Position numbers and translations under genes: made by a program. From Bacillota bacterium (lineage in GTDB: Bacteria > Bacillota > Clostridia > Oscillospirales > Acutalibacteraceae): a stretch of 64,000 nucleotides of DNA. This document shows, piece after piece, positions 44,864-54,752 of this stretch. Numbering within the stretch: the first letter of the stretch is position 1; every line of letters begins with the position of its first letter. The notes under the pieces are model-generated. The model searched no databases and was not told the origin of the DNA. It saw only the letters and a list, made by a program, of their open reading frames with translations. The stretch spans positions 1 through 64,000 of the forward strand of contig JAETSA010000008.1 in assembly GCA_021769885.1 (NCBI GenBank), written 5' to 3'.

Positions 44864-46078
44864 TTATAATACCTCCGTAATACGGCGTTCCACCGTCGGG
44901 ATATCCCCGTTGCCATCGATTTCGAAGTCGCTCACCGCGCGGTACAGCGGCAGACGCTGTGCGTACATATCGGACAGATTATTTTGCTGTGAAAGCGGTC
45001 TGCCGTCCGTCGGCAGCACCGAAATATCGCGATTGATAAACAATACCGTACTGTTTTGCCGCAGAATATCAAAATTCTCGGGGCGTGTGACCGCGCCGCC
45101 GCCCGTGGCGATGACTGCGCCGCTCTGCCGGCATAAATCAGACAGCACCTGGGTTTCTAAAGCACGGAAGCCCGCTTCGCCGTCCGTTTTGAAAATTTCG
45201 GGAATCGTGCGCCCCGCCTTTTGCACCAGCACTTCGTCCGCGTCAAAAAACGGTCTGTCGGTTTTTTCGGCAATCCGCCTGCCGAGCGTGGATTTGCCGC
45301 ACCCGGGCATACCAACGAGCACAAGGTTCTGCATTTGCCGTGCCAAATCGCGATGGATTTCGCCGATAACGCCGTCTGCAATCGGTTCGCCTGTGAACAG
45401 CTCCGCCGCGCGTTTCGCCTGCGCCACCAGCATTGAAAGCCCCGAACAGGCGGGAATCCCCCGACGCTCGGCGTCTAAAATCAGCTTCGTTTTCTGCGGG
45501 TTGTAGACAATATCCAAAACGCCCGAAAGCTTTTTGAAGCCGTCTAAAGGCAGAGGTGTTTCCAAATTCTTCGGATACATCCCGACAGGGGTCGTATTCA
45601 CAATCAAATCCGCATCGAAATGGCGGCTGATATTTTGATAGTTGTTTTCGCCGCCGCGGGAGATATTCACAATTTCCCGCGCGCCGAGGTCACGAAGCAC
45701 CTTGATAATCGGCAAAGATGCCCCGCCCGAGCCCAAAACCAACGTCTTTTTGCCCGAAACGGCGATACCGCTTTTCCGTACAAGATACAAAAAGCCGTCA
45801 TAATCCGTATTGTCGCCGCGCAAGCCCCCGTCCGGCAAAACGGTAATTGTATTAACCGAGCCGATTGCCTTTGCATTTTCGGAAATTTCCGAAAGATAGG
45901 GCAGCACCGCTTTTTTATAGGGGATGGTTACATTCAAGCCGTCAAATCCCCGCGCCTTTAAAAAGGATTCCAAATCCGCAGGGGCAACCTCAAATAAGCC
46001 GTATTCGTAATCCCCCAACCGCGCGTGAATCTGCGGTGAGAAGCTGTGCCCCAATTTTTCACCTAATAATCCGTACAT
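44864..46078 (-). CDS. aroE-aroK: Shikimate dehydrogenase / shikimate kinase fusion
   Basis: A 404-aa two-domain enzyme for consecutive shikimate-pathway steps. Residues 1 to about 247 are AroE: HSFSPQIH (11-18), TIPYKKA with catalytic Lys55, GDNTDYDGF with Asp92, nucleotide loop LGSGGASLP, and VYNPQKT. Residues about 250-404 are AroK: Walker A GMPGCGKSTLG (256-266), FFDADEVLV and ATGGGAV (325-330). The ATG at 46078 is preceded by CAGGTGA. Followed directly by aroQ, so three successive activities come from two adjoining genes. Confidence 0.95.
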   Translation of the reverse strand: MYGLLGEKLGHSFSPQIHARLGDYEYGLFEVAPADLESFLKARGFDGLNVTIPYKKAVLPYLSEISENAKAIGSVNTITVLPDGGLRGDNTDYDGFLYLVRKSGIAVSGKKTLVLGSGGASLPIIKVLRDLGAREIVNISRGGENNYQNISRHFDADLIVNTTPVGMYPKNLETPLPLDGFKKLSGVLDIVYNPQKTKLILDAERRGIPACSGLSMLVAQAKRAAELFTGEPIADGVIGEIHRDLARQMQNLVLVGMPGCGKSTLGRRIAEKTDRPFFDADEVLVQKAGRTIPEIFKTDGEAGFRALETQVLSDLCRQSGAVIATGGGAVTRPENFDILRQNSTVLFINRDISVLPTDGRPLSQQNNLSDMYAQRLPLYRAVSDFEIDGNGDIPTVERRITEVL

Positions 46079-46109
46079 ATCGTCACCTGAAAAACGTTTA
46101 TTTCTATTC

Positions 46110-46285
46110 GTAGGGAACGACCTTAGTGTCGTTCCGTAAAATTTCGTCAGTCTTCCGCGAGCGGCGAATCCCTCCACCGCTAACGCGGTCCCCCTCCCTT
46201 TCACAAGGGAGGCATTGTAAATCGCCCCTACGGGGTTGCAAAAACCTGTCATTCTGAGCGAAGCGAAGAATCTCCATCAGAACGA
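46110..46285. repeat. Intergenic hairpin array A16
   Basis: GTCGTTCC hairpin, the CCGCTAACGCGG...CCTCCCTTTCACAAGGGAGG module at about 46166-46212 and a CATTCTGAGCGAAGCGAAGAATCTC-type module at about 46250-46275. Confidence 0.8.
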
Positions 46286-46317
46286 AGTAAATCGATTCGC
46301 ACAAGGCTTTTAAAATT

Positions 46318-46361
46318 AAAAACTGCTTTCGTGCCTATCATAACACAAAAGCAGTTTTTTT
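46318..46361 (-). terminator. Terminator of the heat-shock operon
   Basis: AAAACTGCTTT / AAAGCAGTTTT stem just downstream of dnaJ. T-rich runs lie on both strands. Confidence 0.8.
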
Positions 46362-46369
46362 TACAGTAT

Positions 46370-47527
46370 TTATTTCTTCTTTTTGCCGAAAAAGCCTTTT
46401 TTCTCTTCTTCGCCGTGGCCGAGATGCGCGGTTTCGTTGCCGAGGGCTTTGTCAAGCTCCAAAAGCAGGCGTTTCTGCTCCGCATTCAGGGTACGCGGTA
46501 CGTCCACGATTACACGCACAAGCTGATCGCCGCGTCCGCGGTTGTTGAGACTCTGTATGCCGCGCCCTTTGAGCTTAAACACATCGCCCGACTGTGTGCC
46601 TGCGGGGATATTGTATTTCACCTTGCCGTCGAGGGTGGGCACCTGCAATTCACAACCGAGCGCCGCCGCCGCATAGCTTACGTGCATCTCCACCCAAACA
46701 TTGTAGCCGTCGCGCTCAAAAATCGGGTGCGGACGCACATTGACCGCCACGCGCAAATCGCCTGCCGGGCCGCCGTTTATGCCCTTATTGCCCTGCCCGC
46801 GTGCATTGATGATTTGACGGTCGTCAATACCCGCAGGAATTTTAACGGTGATTTTCGCAGGTCTGCGCACACGTCCTGCGCCTCGGCACTTTTTACAGGG
46901 ATTGTCGATAATCGTACCCTTGCCGCCGCACCGCGAGCACGCTTTCTGCGTTTGAAACATTCCGAACGGGGTTCTTTGGGAGGTGGTGACCTGCCCGCGT
47001 CCGTTACATTCAGGACAGGTTTTCGGAGAGGAGCCCGCTGCCGCACCGCTGCCGTGGCATTCATCGCAAACCTCAATACGGTTGGATTCGACCTCGCGTT
47101 CACAGCCCTTTGCCGCTTCTTCAAACGAAATCGTCACGCTTGTCTGCGTGTCACTGCCGCGCTGGGGCGCATTCGGATTGGAAGCACCGCCGCCACCGAA
47201 GCCGCCGCCGAAAATATTGCTGAAAATGTCGCCGAGGTCAAAGTCGAAGCCCTGCCCGTTAAAGCCGCCGTAGCCGCCCTGCCCCGCGCCGTAGCTCGGA
47301 TCAACGCCCGCGTGACCGAATCGGTCATATTTCGCCTTTTTTTCTGCGTCAGACAATACCTCGTAAGCCTCATTCGCCTCTTTGAACTTTTCTTCGGCTT
47401 CCTTGTCACCGGGATGCAGGTCGGGGTGATACTGCTTTGCGGCTTTGCGGTATGCTTTTTTAATTTCATCCTCAGAGGCACTTTTGTCCACGCCGAGGAC
47501 TTCGTAATAATCGCGTTTTTCTGCCAT
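46370..47527 (-). CDS. dnaJ: Chaperone protein DnaJ
   Basis: 385-aa DnaK co-chaperone: J domain with HPD ([12 protein letters not shown]), a Gly/Phe-rich linker ([20 protein letters not shown]), four zinc-finger repeats ([32 protein letters not shown]) and a C-terminal substrate domain. AAGGGAG precedes the ATG. It is separated from dnaK by a 434-bp hairpin array, unusual for this operon. Confidence 0.97.
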   Translation of the reverse strand: MAEKRDYYEVLGVDKSASEDEIKKAYRKAAKQYHPDLHPGDKEAEEKFKEANEAYEVLSDAEKKAKYDRFGHAGVDPSYGAGQGGYGGFNGQGFDFDLGDIFSNIFGGGFGGGGASNPNAPQRGSDTQTSVTISFEEAAKGCEREVESNRIEVCDECHGSGAAAGSSPKTCPECNGRGQVTTSQRTPFGMFQTQKACSRCGGKGTIIDNPCKKCRGAGRVRRPAKITVKIPAGIDDRQIINARGQGNKGINGGPAGDLRVAVNVRPHPIFERDGYNVWVEMHVSYAAAALGCELQVPTLDGKVKYNIPAGTQSGDVFKLKGRGIQSLNNRGRGDQLVRVIVDVPRTLNAEQKRLLLELDKALGNETAHLGHGEEEKKGFFGKKKK

Positions 47528-47561
47528 GTAAGTACTCCCTTAAATCGGGTATATCGCGTAG

Positions 47562-47945
47562 GGACGGTATAATCTACAATCCGTTTAATGCCCCCTCAGG
47601 GAGGGGGCTGGCACGCCGTAGGCGTGACTGGGGGAGTTGTTCCGCCCTATGCAAGTTTATTGGTTTTCGCGGGCGCACAATGCACGCCCCTACGGGGTAG
47701 AGCCGTTGTGTTTCTCTTACGTAACGGCGGGAGCAAGCTCCCGCCCTACGTATATCTCCGTTGGTCTGTTCTGACCTTTTTGGGGCGTCGAGGACGCCGC
47801 CCCCTACCGACGAGGGGGATGTGCGTAGGAAACGGGCAATGCCCGTTTCGCGGGCGGCTGAGGGTGCGGGTGTCCGGCGGACACCTCTAAGCGAAGCTTA
47901 GAAGCACCAACCGAGCCGGCAGGCGAGAACGCCGCCCCTACGGTA
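47562..47945. repeat. Intergenic hairpin array A17 (between dnaK and dnaJ)
   Basis: Starts with TATAATCTACAATCCG...CCCCCTC/GAGGGGG...GACTGGGGGAG (47570-47640), then GCGCACAATGCACGC, GGGAGCAAGCTCCC, GGGCGTCGAGGACGCC, AACGGGCAATGCCCGTTT, and a long composite (outer GGCGGCTG...GCCGCC, inner CTAAGC/GCTTAG) at about 47850-47942. It interrupts a normally tight operon. Confidence 0.85.
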
Positions 47946-47961
47946 TACGTGTATCGCCGAA

Positions 47962-49836
<1,875 letters not shown>

Positions 49837-49877
49837 TTATATGTCAAATTCAGGTTGTACGCTTTCGGGGTTCAGCC

Positions 49878-50411
49878 TTAATTTACAACTTTTACAACGG
49901 CGGGACGGAGAATTTTTTCACCGAGCCGATAGCCCTTTGAAAACACGTCTGTCACGCTGTTTTCGGGTGCGCCGTCCTCTTCGGTGTGCATTACCGCGCT
50001 GTGAATGTTCGGGTCAAAGGTATCGCCCGCTTCGCCGTAGGCTTCCACACCGAGCTTTTTAAAGATTTCCGTAAACTGATTAAAAATCATATCCACGCCC
50101 TTTTGGTAATCCGCAAGAGCCGCATCCTTATTGTCTGCCGCGCGTTCGAAATTGTCTAAGACGGGCAAAAGCTCCGTGAGCACCGCCGCTTTACTGTCGG
50201 CATATGCCTGCTCCTTTTCGCGGACGGAACGCTTGCGGTAGTTATCATATTCCGCCAAGGTGCGCAGGTGCTTGTCGTTTGCGTCTTGCAGGGCTTTTTC
50301 AAGCTCGGCGGTTCTGTCCTCTGCCGCGGCGGTTTCTTCCGTTTCCACTGCCTGTGCGGTCGTTTCTGCCGCTTCCTCTGCCGGCTTTTTCGCCGTATCC
50401 TTTTTTGCCAT
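49878..50411 (-). CDS. grpE: Nucleotide exchange factor GrpE
   Basis: 177-aa DnaK exchange factor: an acidic, Ala/Glu-rich N-terminus (about 50 aa), a long coiled coil (LRTLAEYDNYRKRSVREKEQAY) and a C-terminal beta domain NPNIHSAVMHTEED-type with EKILRPAVVKVVN. It starts 4 nt after hrcA. Confidence 0.97.
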   Translation of the reverse strand: MAKKDTAKKPAEEAAETTAQAVETEETAAAEDRTAELEKALQDANDKHLRTLAEYDNYRKRSVREKEQAYADSKAAVLTELLPVLDNFERAADNKDAALADYQKGVDMIFNQFTEIFKKLGVEAYGEAGDTFDPNIHSAVMHTEEDGAPENSVTDVFSKGYRLGEKILRPAVVKVVN

Positions 50412-50415
50412 AGCT

Positions 50416-51453
50416 TTACTCCTCCACCGTATCGGAAAGCATCTTTCCGACGATTTCTGTTAAGTACCGCAGACTCGGAATGAGCCGTGCGTAGTCCATA
50501 CGTGTCGGGCCGATCAGCCCCAAAGTGCCGCTTTCGCGCCCCGCAATTTCATAATTGTCAAAAATCATACTGGAATTTTGCAGCTCGCGGAAGCGATTTT
50601 CCTGCCCGATTAAAACCTGCGGCGCGTGTTTGCCGCTGTTCGCATAACCTGAAAAAATCTGCCCGAGCAATTCGCTGTGCCGCAAAAACTCAATCAGTTC
50701 AAAGGCGTTTCCGGCGTATTCCTTGTAGCTAAGCAGATTGCTCTGTCCTTCCAGTAACAGCTCCGTGTGTTCTGTCATGGCGGCCACGTCTGCGAGTGCA
50801 ACCAAAAGCGGGGTCATATCGAGAGATTTCTCGCCGAGCGAAACCGCAAGCGTTTGGATTTTTGCGATGTGCATTGCCGCCGCAGGCTTGCCGATAAAAT
50901 TCGCATTGACGATATTGTAAAAGCTTTCCGCCATATCTACGGTGATTTCACCGAAGGTCTTGCACACGCGGCTTTTGAGAATCCCCGAGGAAGTGAGCAT
51001 CACAATCATCGCTGTGCGTGTACCGATGGGCACCAATTCCACGCGCCGCACCACCGCCGCCTCATCTGCGGGTGTGGTTGAAACCGCCGCGCACCGCGTC
51101 ATTTCCGAAAGCAGACTGCCCGCAGTTTCCAGCACCTTTTGCACATCGCCCGCGCTTGTTGCCAATTTTGCTTCCATCAGCCGTTTTTCATTCGGCGAAA
51201 GCTCATATTGCCCCATCAGGCGATCCACATAATACCGATACCCAAGCTCCGAGGGGATGCGCCCTGCCGATGTGTGCGGCTGTTCCAGCAGCCCCATATT
51301 GGAAAGCTCCGCCATCTCGTTGCGTACCGTCGCCGAGGAAACCGCCATATCGAGCGATTCCACAAGCGTTTTCGACCCGACAGGCTCGCCTGTAGCGATG
51401 TAGCGTTCCACAATCGCCGCCAAGAGCTTCTTTTTACGTTCCGAAAGCTCCAT
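50416..51453 (-). CDS. hrcA: Heat-inducible repressor HrcA
   Basis: 345-aa repressor that binds CIRCE. It has an N-terminal winged helix (ERKKKLLAAIVERYIATGEPVGSKTL, SSATVRNEMAELSNMGLLEQPHTSAGRIPS) and a C-terminal GAF-like dimer domain. The ATG at 51453 has AAAGGCGGGCGG upstream, which favours it over a start 13 codons earlier that would lie inside CIRCE. First gene of hrcA-grpE-dnaK-dnaJ. Confidence 0.97.
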   Translation of the reverse strand: MELSERKKKLLAAIVERYIATGEPVGSKTLVESLDMAVSSATVRNEMAELSNMGLLEQPHTSAGRIPSELGYRYYVDRLMGQYELSPNEKRLMEAKLATSAGDVQKVLETAGSLLSEMTRCAAVSTTPADEAAVVRRVELVPIGTRTAMIVMLTSSGILKSRVCKTFGEITVDMAESFYNIVNANFIGKPAAAMHIAKIQTLAVSLGEKSLDMTPLLVALADVAAMTEHTELLLEGQSNLLSYKEYAGNAFELIEFLRHSELLGQIFSGYANSGKHAPQVLIGQENRFRELQNSSMIFDNYEIAGRESGTLGLIGPTRMDYARLIPSLRYLTEIVGKMLSDTVEE

Positions 51454-51485
51454 ATCCGCCGCCCGCCTTTCCGAAATTTGCACTG

Positions 51486-51512
51486 TTAGCACTCTAAGTG
51501 TATGAGTGCTAA
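51486..51512. promoter_or_regulatory. CIRCE operator
   Basis: A perfect TTAGCACTC-N9-GAGTGCTAA inverted repeat between the -10 box and hrcA. It is the HrcA binding site controlling the heat-shock operon. Confidence 0.98.
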
Positions 51513-51523
51513 CTACAATTTAT

Positions 51524-51552
51524 ACTATACAGTTAGGTTGCCTTTTTGTCAA
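51524..51552 (-). promoter_or_regulatory. Promoter for hrcA-grpE-dnaK-dnaJ
   Basis: On the minus strand TTGACA (51552-51547), a 17-nt spacer and TATAGT (51529-51524), with CIRCE covering the transcription start. Confidence 0.9.
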
Positions 51553-51642
51553 CAATTTATTTGTAAACAATTTGTTAAAATCCCGTTTTTTCCCGATTTT
51601 GTACGGATTATCGATAAATTCTCAGAATTGTGCGTTTTACGG

Positions 51643-51671
51643 TTGACTTTCGGCGGGCGTCTATTTATAAT
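51643..51671 (+). promoter_or_regulatory. Promoter for the Na/Pi transporter
   Basis: TTGACT (51643-51648), a 17-nt spacer and a perfect TATAAT (51666-51671), 84 nt before the start. Confidence 0.75.
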
Positions 51672-51755
51672 TGTTTTGATTCGCAATTTTTTGGAATCTT
51701 TTTCCGTCCCGTGTTCGGGACAAAGCCAAACGGCTCTACCCTATTGGAGGAAATT

Positions 51756-53402
51756 ATGAAATTTACGGATCTTTTAGGCTTATTCGGCGGCATCGCGCTG
51801 TTTCTTTACGGTATGCAGATGATGAGCAGCGGCTTGGAAGCGGCGGCGGGCAACCGAATGAAGCGCATTTTGGAGCGTTTAACGGCAAACCGATTTTTAG
51901 GTGTGCTTGTGGGCGCGGGCATCACGGCAGTGATTCAATCCTCGGCAGCAACGACCATGATGGTTGTCGGCTTTGTGAACTCCGGGATGATGACCTTAAA
52001 GCAAGCGGTCGGCATTATTATGGGTGCGAACATCGGCACAACCATCACCGGTCAGCTCGTCGCGTTGGACGTCGGCGCACTCGCCCCGATTTTTGCGTTT
52101 GCCGGCGTGGTTTTAATCGTGTTCTTAAAGAAACCGTCGGTGCATCACTACGGGCAGATTATTGCGGGGCTCGGCATCCTGTTCATCGGTTTAAATATGA
52201 TGAGCAGTTCTATGGCACCCTTACAGCAGTCCGAAACCTTTGTGCATCTGCTTTCCACCTTCCAAAATCCGTTGGTCGGGATTCTCGCCGGTATGGTCTT
52301 TACCGCAATTGTGCAGTCCTCGTCGGCAACGGTCGGCGTTTTGCAGGCGCTCGCCGTCAGCGGCGTTATCGGACTGCCGAGTGCAGTGTACGTCCTGTTC
52401 GGGCAAAACATCGGTACGTGTGTGACGGCAATGCTCGCGTCCGCCGGCTCCAACCGCAACGCGAAGCGCGCCACGCTTTTGCACCTGTTTTTCAACGTCA
52501 TCGGCACGGTGATTTTCACAGTCGTTTGTATGACGACGCCGCTCGCGTCCTTTGTAGAATCCTGGACGCCTGACAACCCTGCCGCACAGATTGCCAATAT
52601 GCATACCTTATTTAATGTAGCGACCACATTGGTCCTGTTCCCGTTCGGCAATCTTTTGGCACAGCTTGCCAAGAAAATTCTGCCCGACAAGGCACAGGAT
52701 GAGGACAAGACCCAGCATCTTCTGTATTTACAGCCGCTCGACACCACGCGCGAGCTTTCCATCGGTCTGTCGGCGATTGCTTTAAACGGCGTGCGCCGCG
52801 AATTGGAGCGTATGGCAGATATGACGCGTGAAAACGTAGACCGCAGCTTCTTAGCCGTCTTGGACGGCAACAAAAAACGCCTGCCCGATGTAGAGGAGCG
52901 GGAGGAATACATCGATTTCTTAAACAAAGAAATCTCCCGCTATATCTCGGATATGATTGCTTACGAGGTCAACGAATCCGACTCCGTTCAGGTCAGTGCA
53001 TTCTTTAAGATTGCCGGCAATTTGGAGCGTATCGGCGACCACGCGATGAACATCTGCGAATACACCAAAATGATGGAAGACAACCGTATGCACTTCTCGG
53101 AAAGTGCACAGGAGGAGATTCGCGAAATGCGCCGCGTGGGCAGCTATGCGCTGTCGCTGATTCATCATTTGGACAAAATCGACGAATCGCGTTTCGCCAA
53201 AATCGCCGCCGTCGAACAGCAGATTGACGATATGGTGGATTTGTACCGCAAAAATCAGATGCGCCGTATGCACAAGGGCAGCTGTTCCGACCAGGCGTGT
53301 GTGATTTATTCCGAGCTGCTCACCGACTTTGAGCGTATCGGCGACCACATTCTCAATATCGGTGAAGCGATTTCCACCGTGCACCCGATGAAGAGCATTT
53401 GA
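51756..53402 (+). CDS. Na/Pi cotransporter with C-terminal PhoU-like domain
   Basis: A 548-aa membrane protein of the NptA/YjbB family. It has two inverted repeats with the QSSAAT and QSSSAT phosphate-binding signatures, GLFGGIALFLYGMQMMSSGLE at the start and IMGANIGTTITGQ. Residues about 330-545 form a cytoplasmic helical PhoU-like region (NLERIGDHAMNICEYTK and DFERIGDHILNIGEAI). Likely Na-dependent phosphate uptake or efflux. GGAGGAAATT precedes the ATG. Confidence 0.94.
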   Translation: MKFTDLLGLFGGIALFLYGMQMMSSGLEAAAGNRMKRILERLTANRFLGVLVGAGITAVIQSSAATTMMVVGFVNSGMMTLKQAVGIIMGANIGTTITGQLVALDVGALAPIFAFAGVVLIVFLKKPSVHHYGQIIAGLGILFIGLNMMSSSMAPLQQSETFVHLLSTFQNPLVGILAGMVFTAIVQSSSATVGVLQALAVSGVIGLPSAVYVLFGQNIGTCVTAMLASAGSNRNAKRATLLHLFFNVIGTVIFTVVCMTTPLASFVESWTPDNPAAQIANMHTLFNVATTLVLFPFGNLLAQLAKKILPDKAQDEDKTQHLLYLQPLDTTRELSIGLSAIALNGVRRELERMADMTRENVDRSFLAVLDGNKKRLPDVEEREEYIDFLNKEISRYISDMIAYEVNESDSVQVSAFFKIAGNLERIGDHAMNICEYTKMMEDNRMHFSESAQEEIREMRRVGSYALSLIHHLDKIDESRFAKIAAVEQQIDDMVDLYRKNQMRRMHKGSCSDQACVIYSELLTDFERIGDHILNIGEAISTVHPMKSI

Positions 53403-53460
53403 GGTTCGAAAGCTTTTTGCGGAGCACAACACATATATTACATACTATTATATTGTATAT

Positions 53461-53504
53461 AAAACCTGTCCGTTCGGTTTCTCACCATGCGGGCAGGTTT
53501 TTTG
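53461..53504 (+). terminator. Terminator of the Na/Pi transporter
   Basis: AAAACCTG-CCG / CGG-CAGGTTTT stem followed by TTTTTTG. Confidence 0.85.
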
Positions 53505-53524
53505 TGCGTTGCTTGGGGGTGTTC

Positions 53525-54110
53525 CGATTTTTGCGCGCCCCTACGGAGTGATACGTTGTTCCGCGCACCGTAGGGACAGCCCGGGCTCGCTGTCCGCGGG
53601 CGAACGCAGTTCGCCCCTACGATGTAGGGAACAACCTCTGTGTTGTTCCGTAAATTTTGCACAACATTAATTTGATTCGCGTGTAGGGCGCGGGCTTGCT
53701 CGCGCCGTTGGGGTTACGCGGGAACCAACCGTGCTCGGGCGCTTCGTGAAGCGCCCCTACAGGGTTTGCGCACCGCCACAGATTTGTGCAAAATCCAACC
53801 GTGCTCGGGCGGATGAGGTTACGGCTTCGCCATTACCCTTTTGTCGCTTCGCGCCATTTCCCCTAAAAGGGGAATCTACATCCGCCCCTACGAGGGTAGG
53901 GAACGACCTTAGTGTCGTTCCGCGAAATTTTCAGCGACTTTGACGGGCGCTTCGTGAAGCGCCCCTACAAGGTTTGTGCACCGCCGTCGGGTTGTGCAGA
54001 TTTTACATTTTCTCGGGCGGATGAGGGTGCGGGTGTCCAGTGGACACCTCTAAGCGAAGCTTAGAAGCACCGACCGAGCCGGCAGGCGAGAACGCCGCCC
54101 CTACGGGGTT
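53525..54110. repeat. Intergenic hairpin array A18
   Basis: Short hairpins GACAGC/GCTGTC, GCGAAC/GTTCGC, GTTGTTCC, GCGCGGGCTTGCTCGCGC and GCGCTTC/GAAGCGC. At 53808-53886 a GGATG...CATCC stem carries a 55-bp insert with GTCGCTTCGCG and CCCCTAAAAGGGG palindromes in its loop. A long composite with inner CTAAGC/GCTTAG lies at about 54015-54103. Confidence 0.85.
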
Positions 54111-54151
54111 AGCGCATTGCCTTGGAAAATTTTGCAGGAATTTAAAAATTC

Positions 54152-54180
54152 TTGCAACACTTCTAGCTTTATGGTAGTCT
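54152..54180 (+). promoter_or_regulatory. Promoter-like element of the ECF/beta-propeller operon
   Basis: TTGCAA (54152-54157), a 17-nt spacer and TAGTCT (54175-54180). The TGCAAC...GTCT layout also resembles ECF-type promoters, so autoregulation by the encoded sigma factor is possible. Confidence 0.5.
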
Positions 54181-54222
54181 GTTTATATGAAAGGGATTTT
54201 GAAAGACAAAGGGGGCACTGCT

Positions 54223-54738
54223 GTGGACAATACTGCTGCACTGCTGAAACAGGCAAAAGAGGAAAACGCCGCGGCATTCGGCACGCTGTATGCGCTGTAT
54301 GCCGAACAGGCATACGCTTACGCCTGCGCAATTTTAAAAAATACGCACGCCGCAGAGGATGCGGTACAGGAAACCTGCATCAAGGTGTACAAAAGTGTGC
54401 GCAACATTCGAAATGCGGACGCTTTTAAAGCCTATTTTTTCAAAACCCTTTCCAATACGGCAAAAACCGCACTGCGCCGCAGTACATTCTGCACAGTGGG
54501 CGAGGAAATTACGGATTCTGCCCCTGCACCTGAAAATACCGCGCAAACGGCGGAGCTGCGCACGGATCTTGCCGCCGCGCTCTATAAGCTGACCGACGAA
54601 GAACGGCAAATTGTCCTGCTGTCGGCGGTGGCGGGTCTTTCTTCCAAAGAAATCGCGGACACCGTCGGTTTGACGGCGGGTGCGGTGCGATCCAAGCTTT
54701 CAAGGTCCCTTCAAAAACTTCGTACATATCTTTCTTGA
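54223..54738 (+). CDS. ECF-type RNA polymerase sigma factor
   Basis: A 171-aa sigma factor: region 2 AILKNTHAAEDAVQETCIKVYKSV and region 4 LTDEERQIVLLSAVAGLSSKEIADTVGLTAGAVRSKLSRSLQKL. A GTG at 54223 preceded by AAAGGGGG is the better start; the ATG at 54187 has no ribosome-binding site and lies next to the -10 box. The membrane beta-propeller protein starts 14 nt downstream and probably works with it. Confidence 0.92.
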   Translation: MDNTAALLKQAKEENAAAFGTLYALYAEQAYAYACAILKNTHAAEDAVQETCIKVYKSVRNIRNADAFKAYFFKTLSNTAKTALRRSTFCTVGEEITDSAPAPENTAQTAELRTDLAAALYKLTDEERQIVLLSAVAGLSSKEIADTVGLTAGAVRSKLSRSLQKLRTYLS

Positions 54739-54752
54739 AAGGAGCTGCCAAA

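Noticed and set aside
46079-46252. N-terminal extension of the AroE-AroK frame
   Set aside because: It is translated array A16 sequence; the family start MYGLLGEKLGHSFSP has its own ribosome-binding site.
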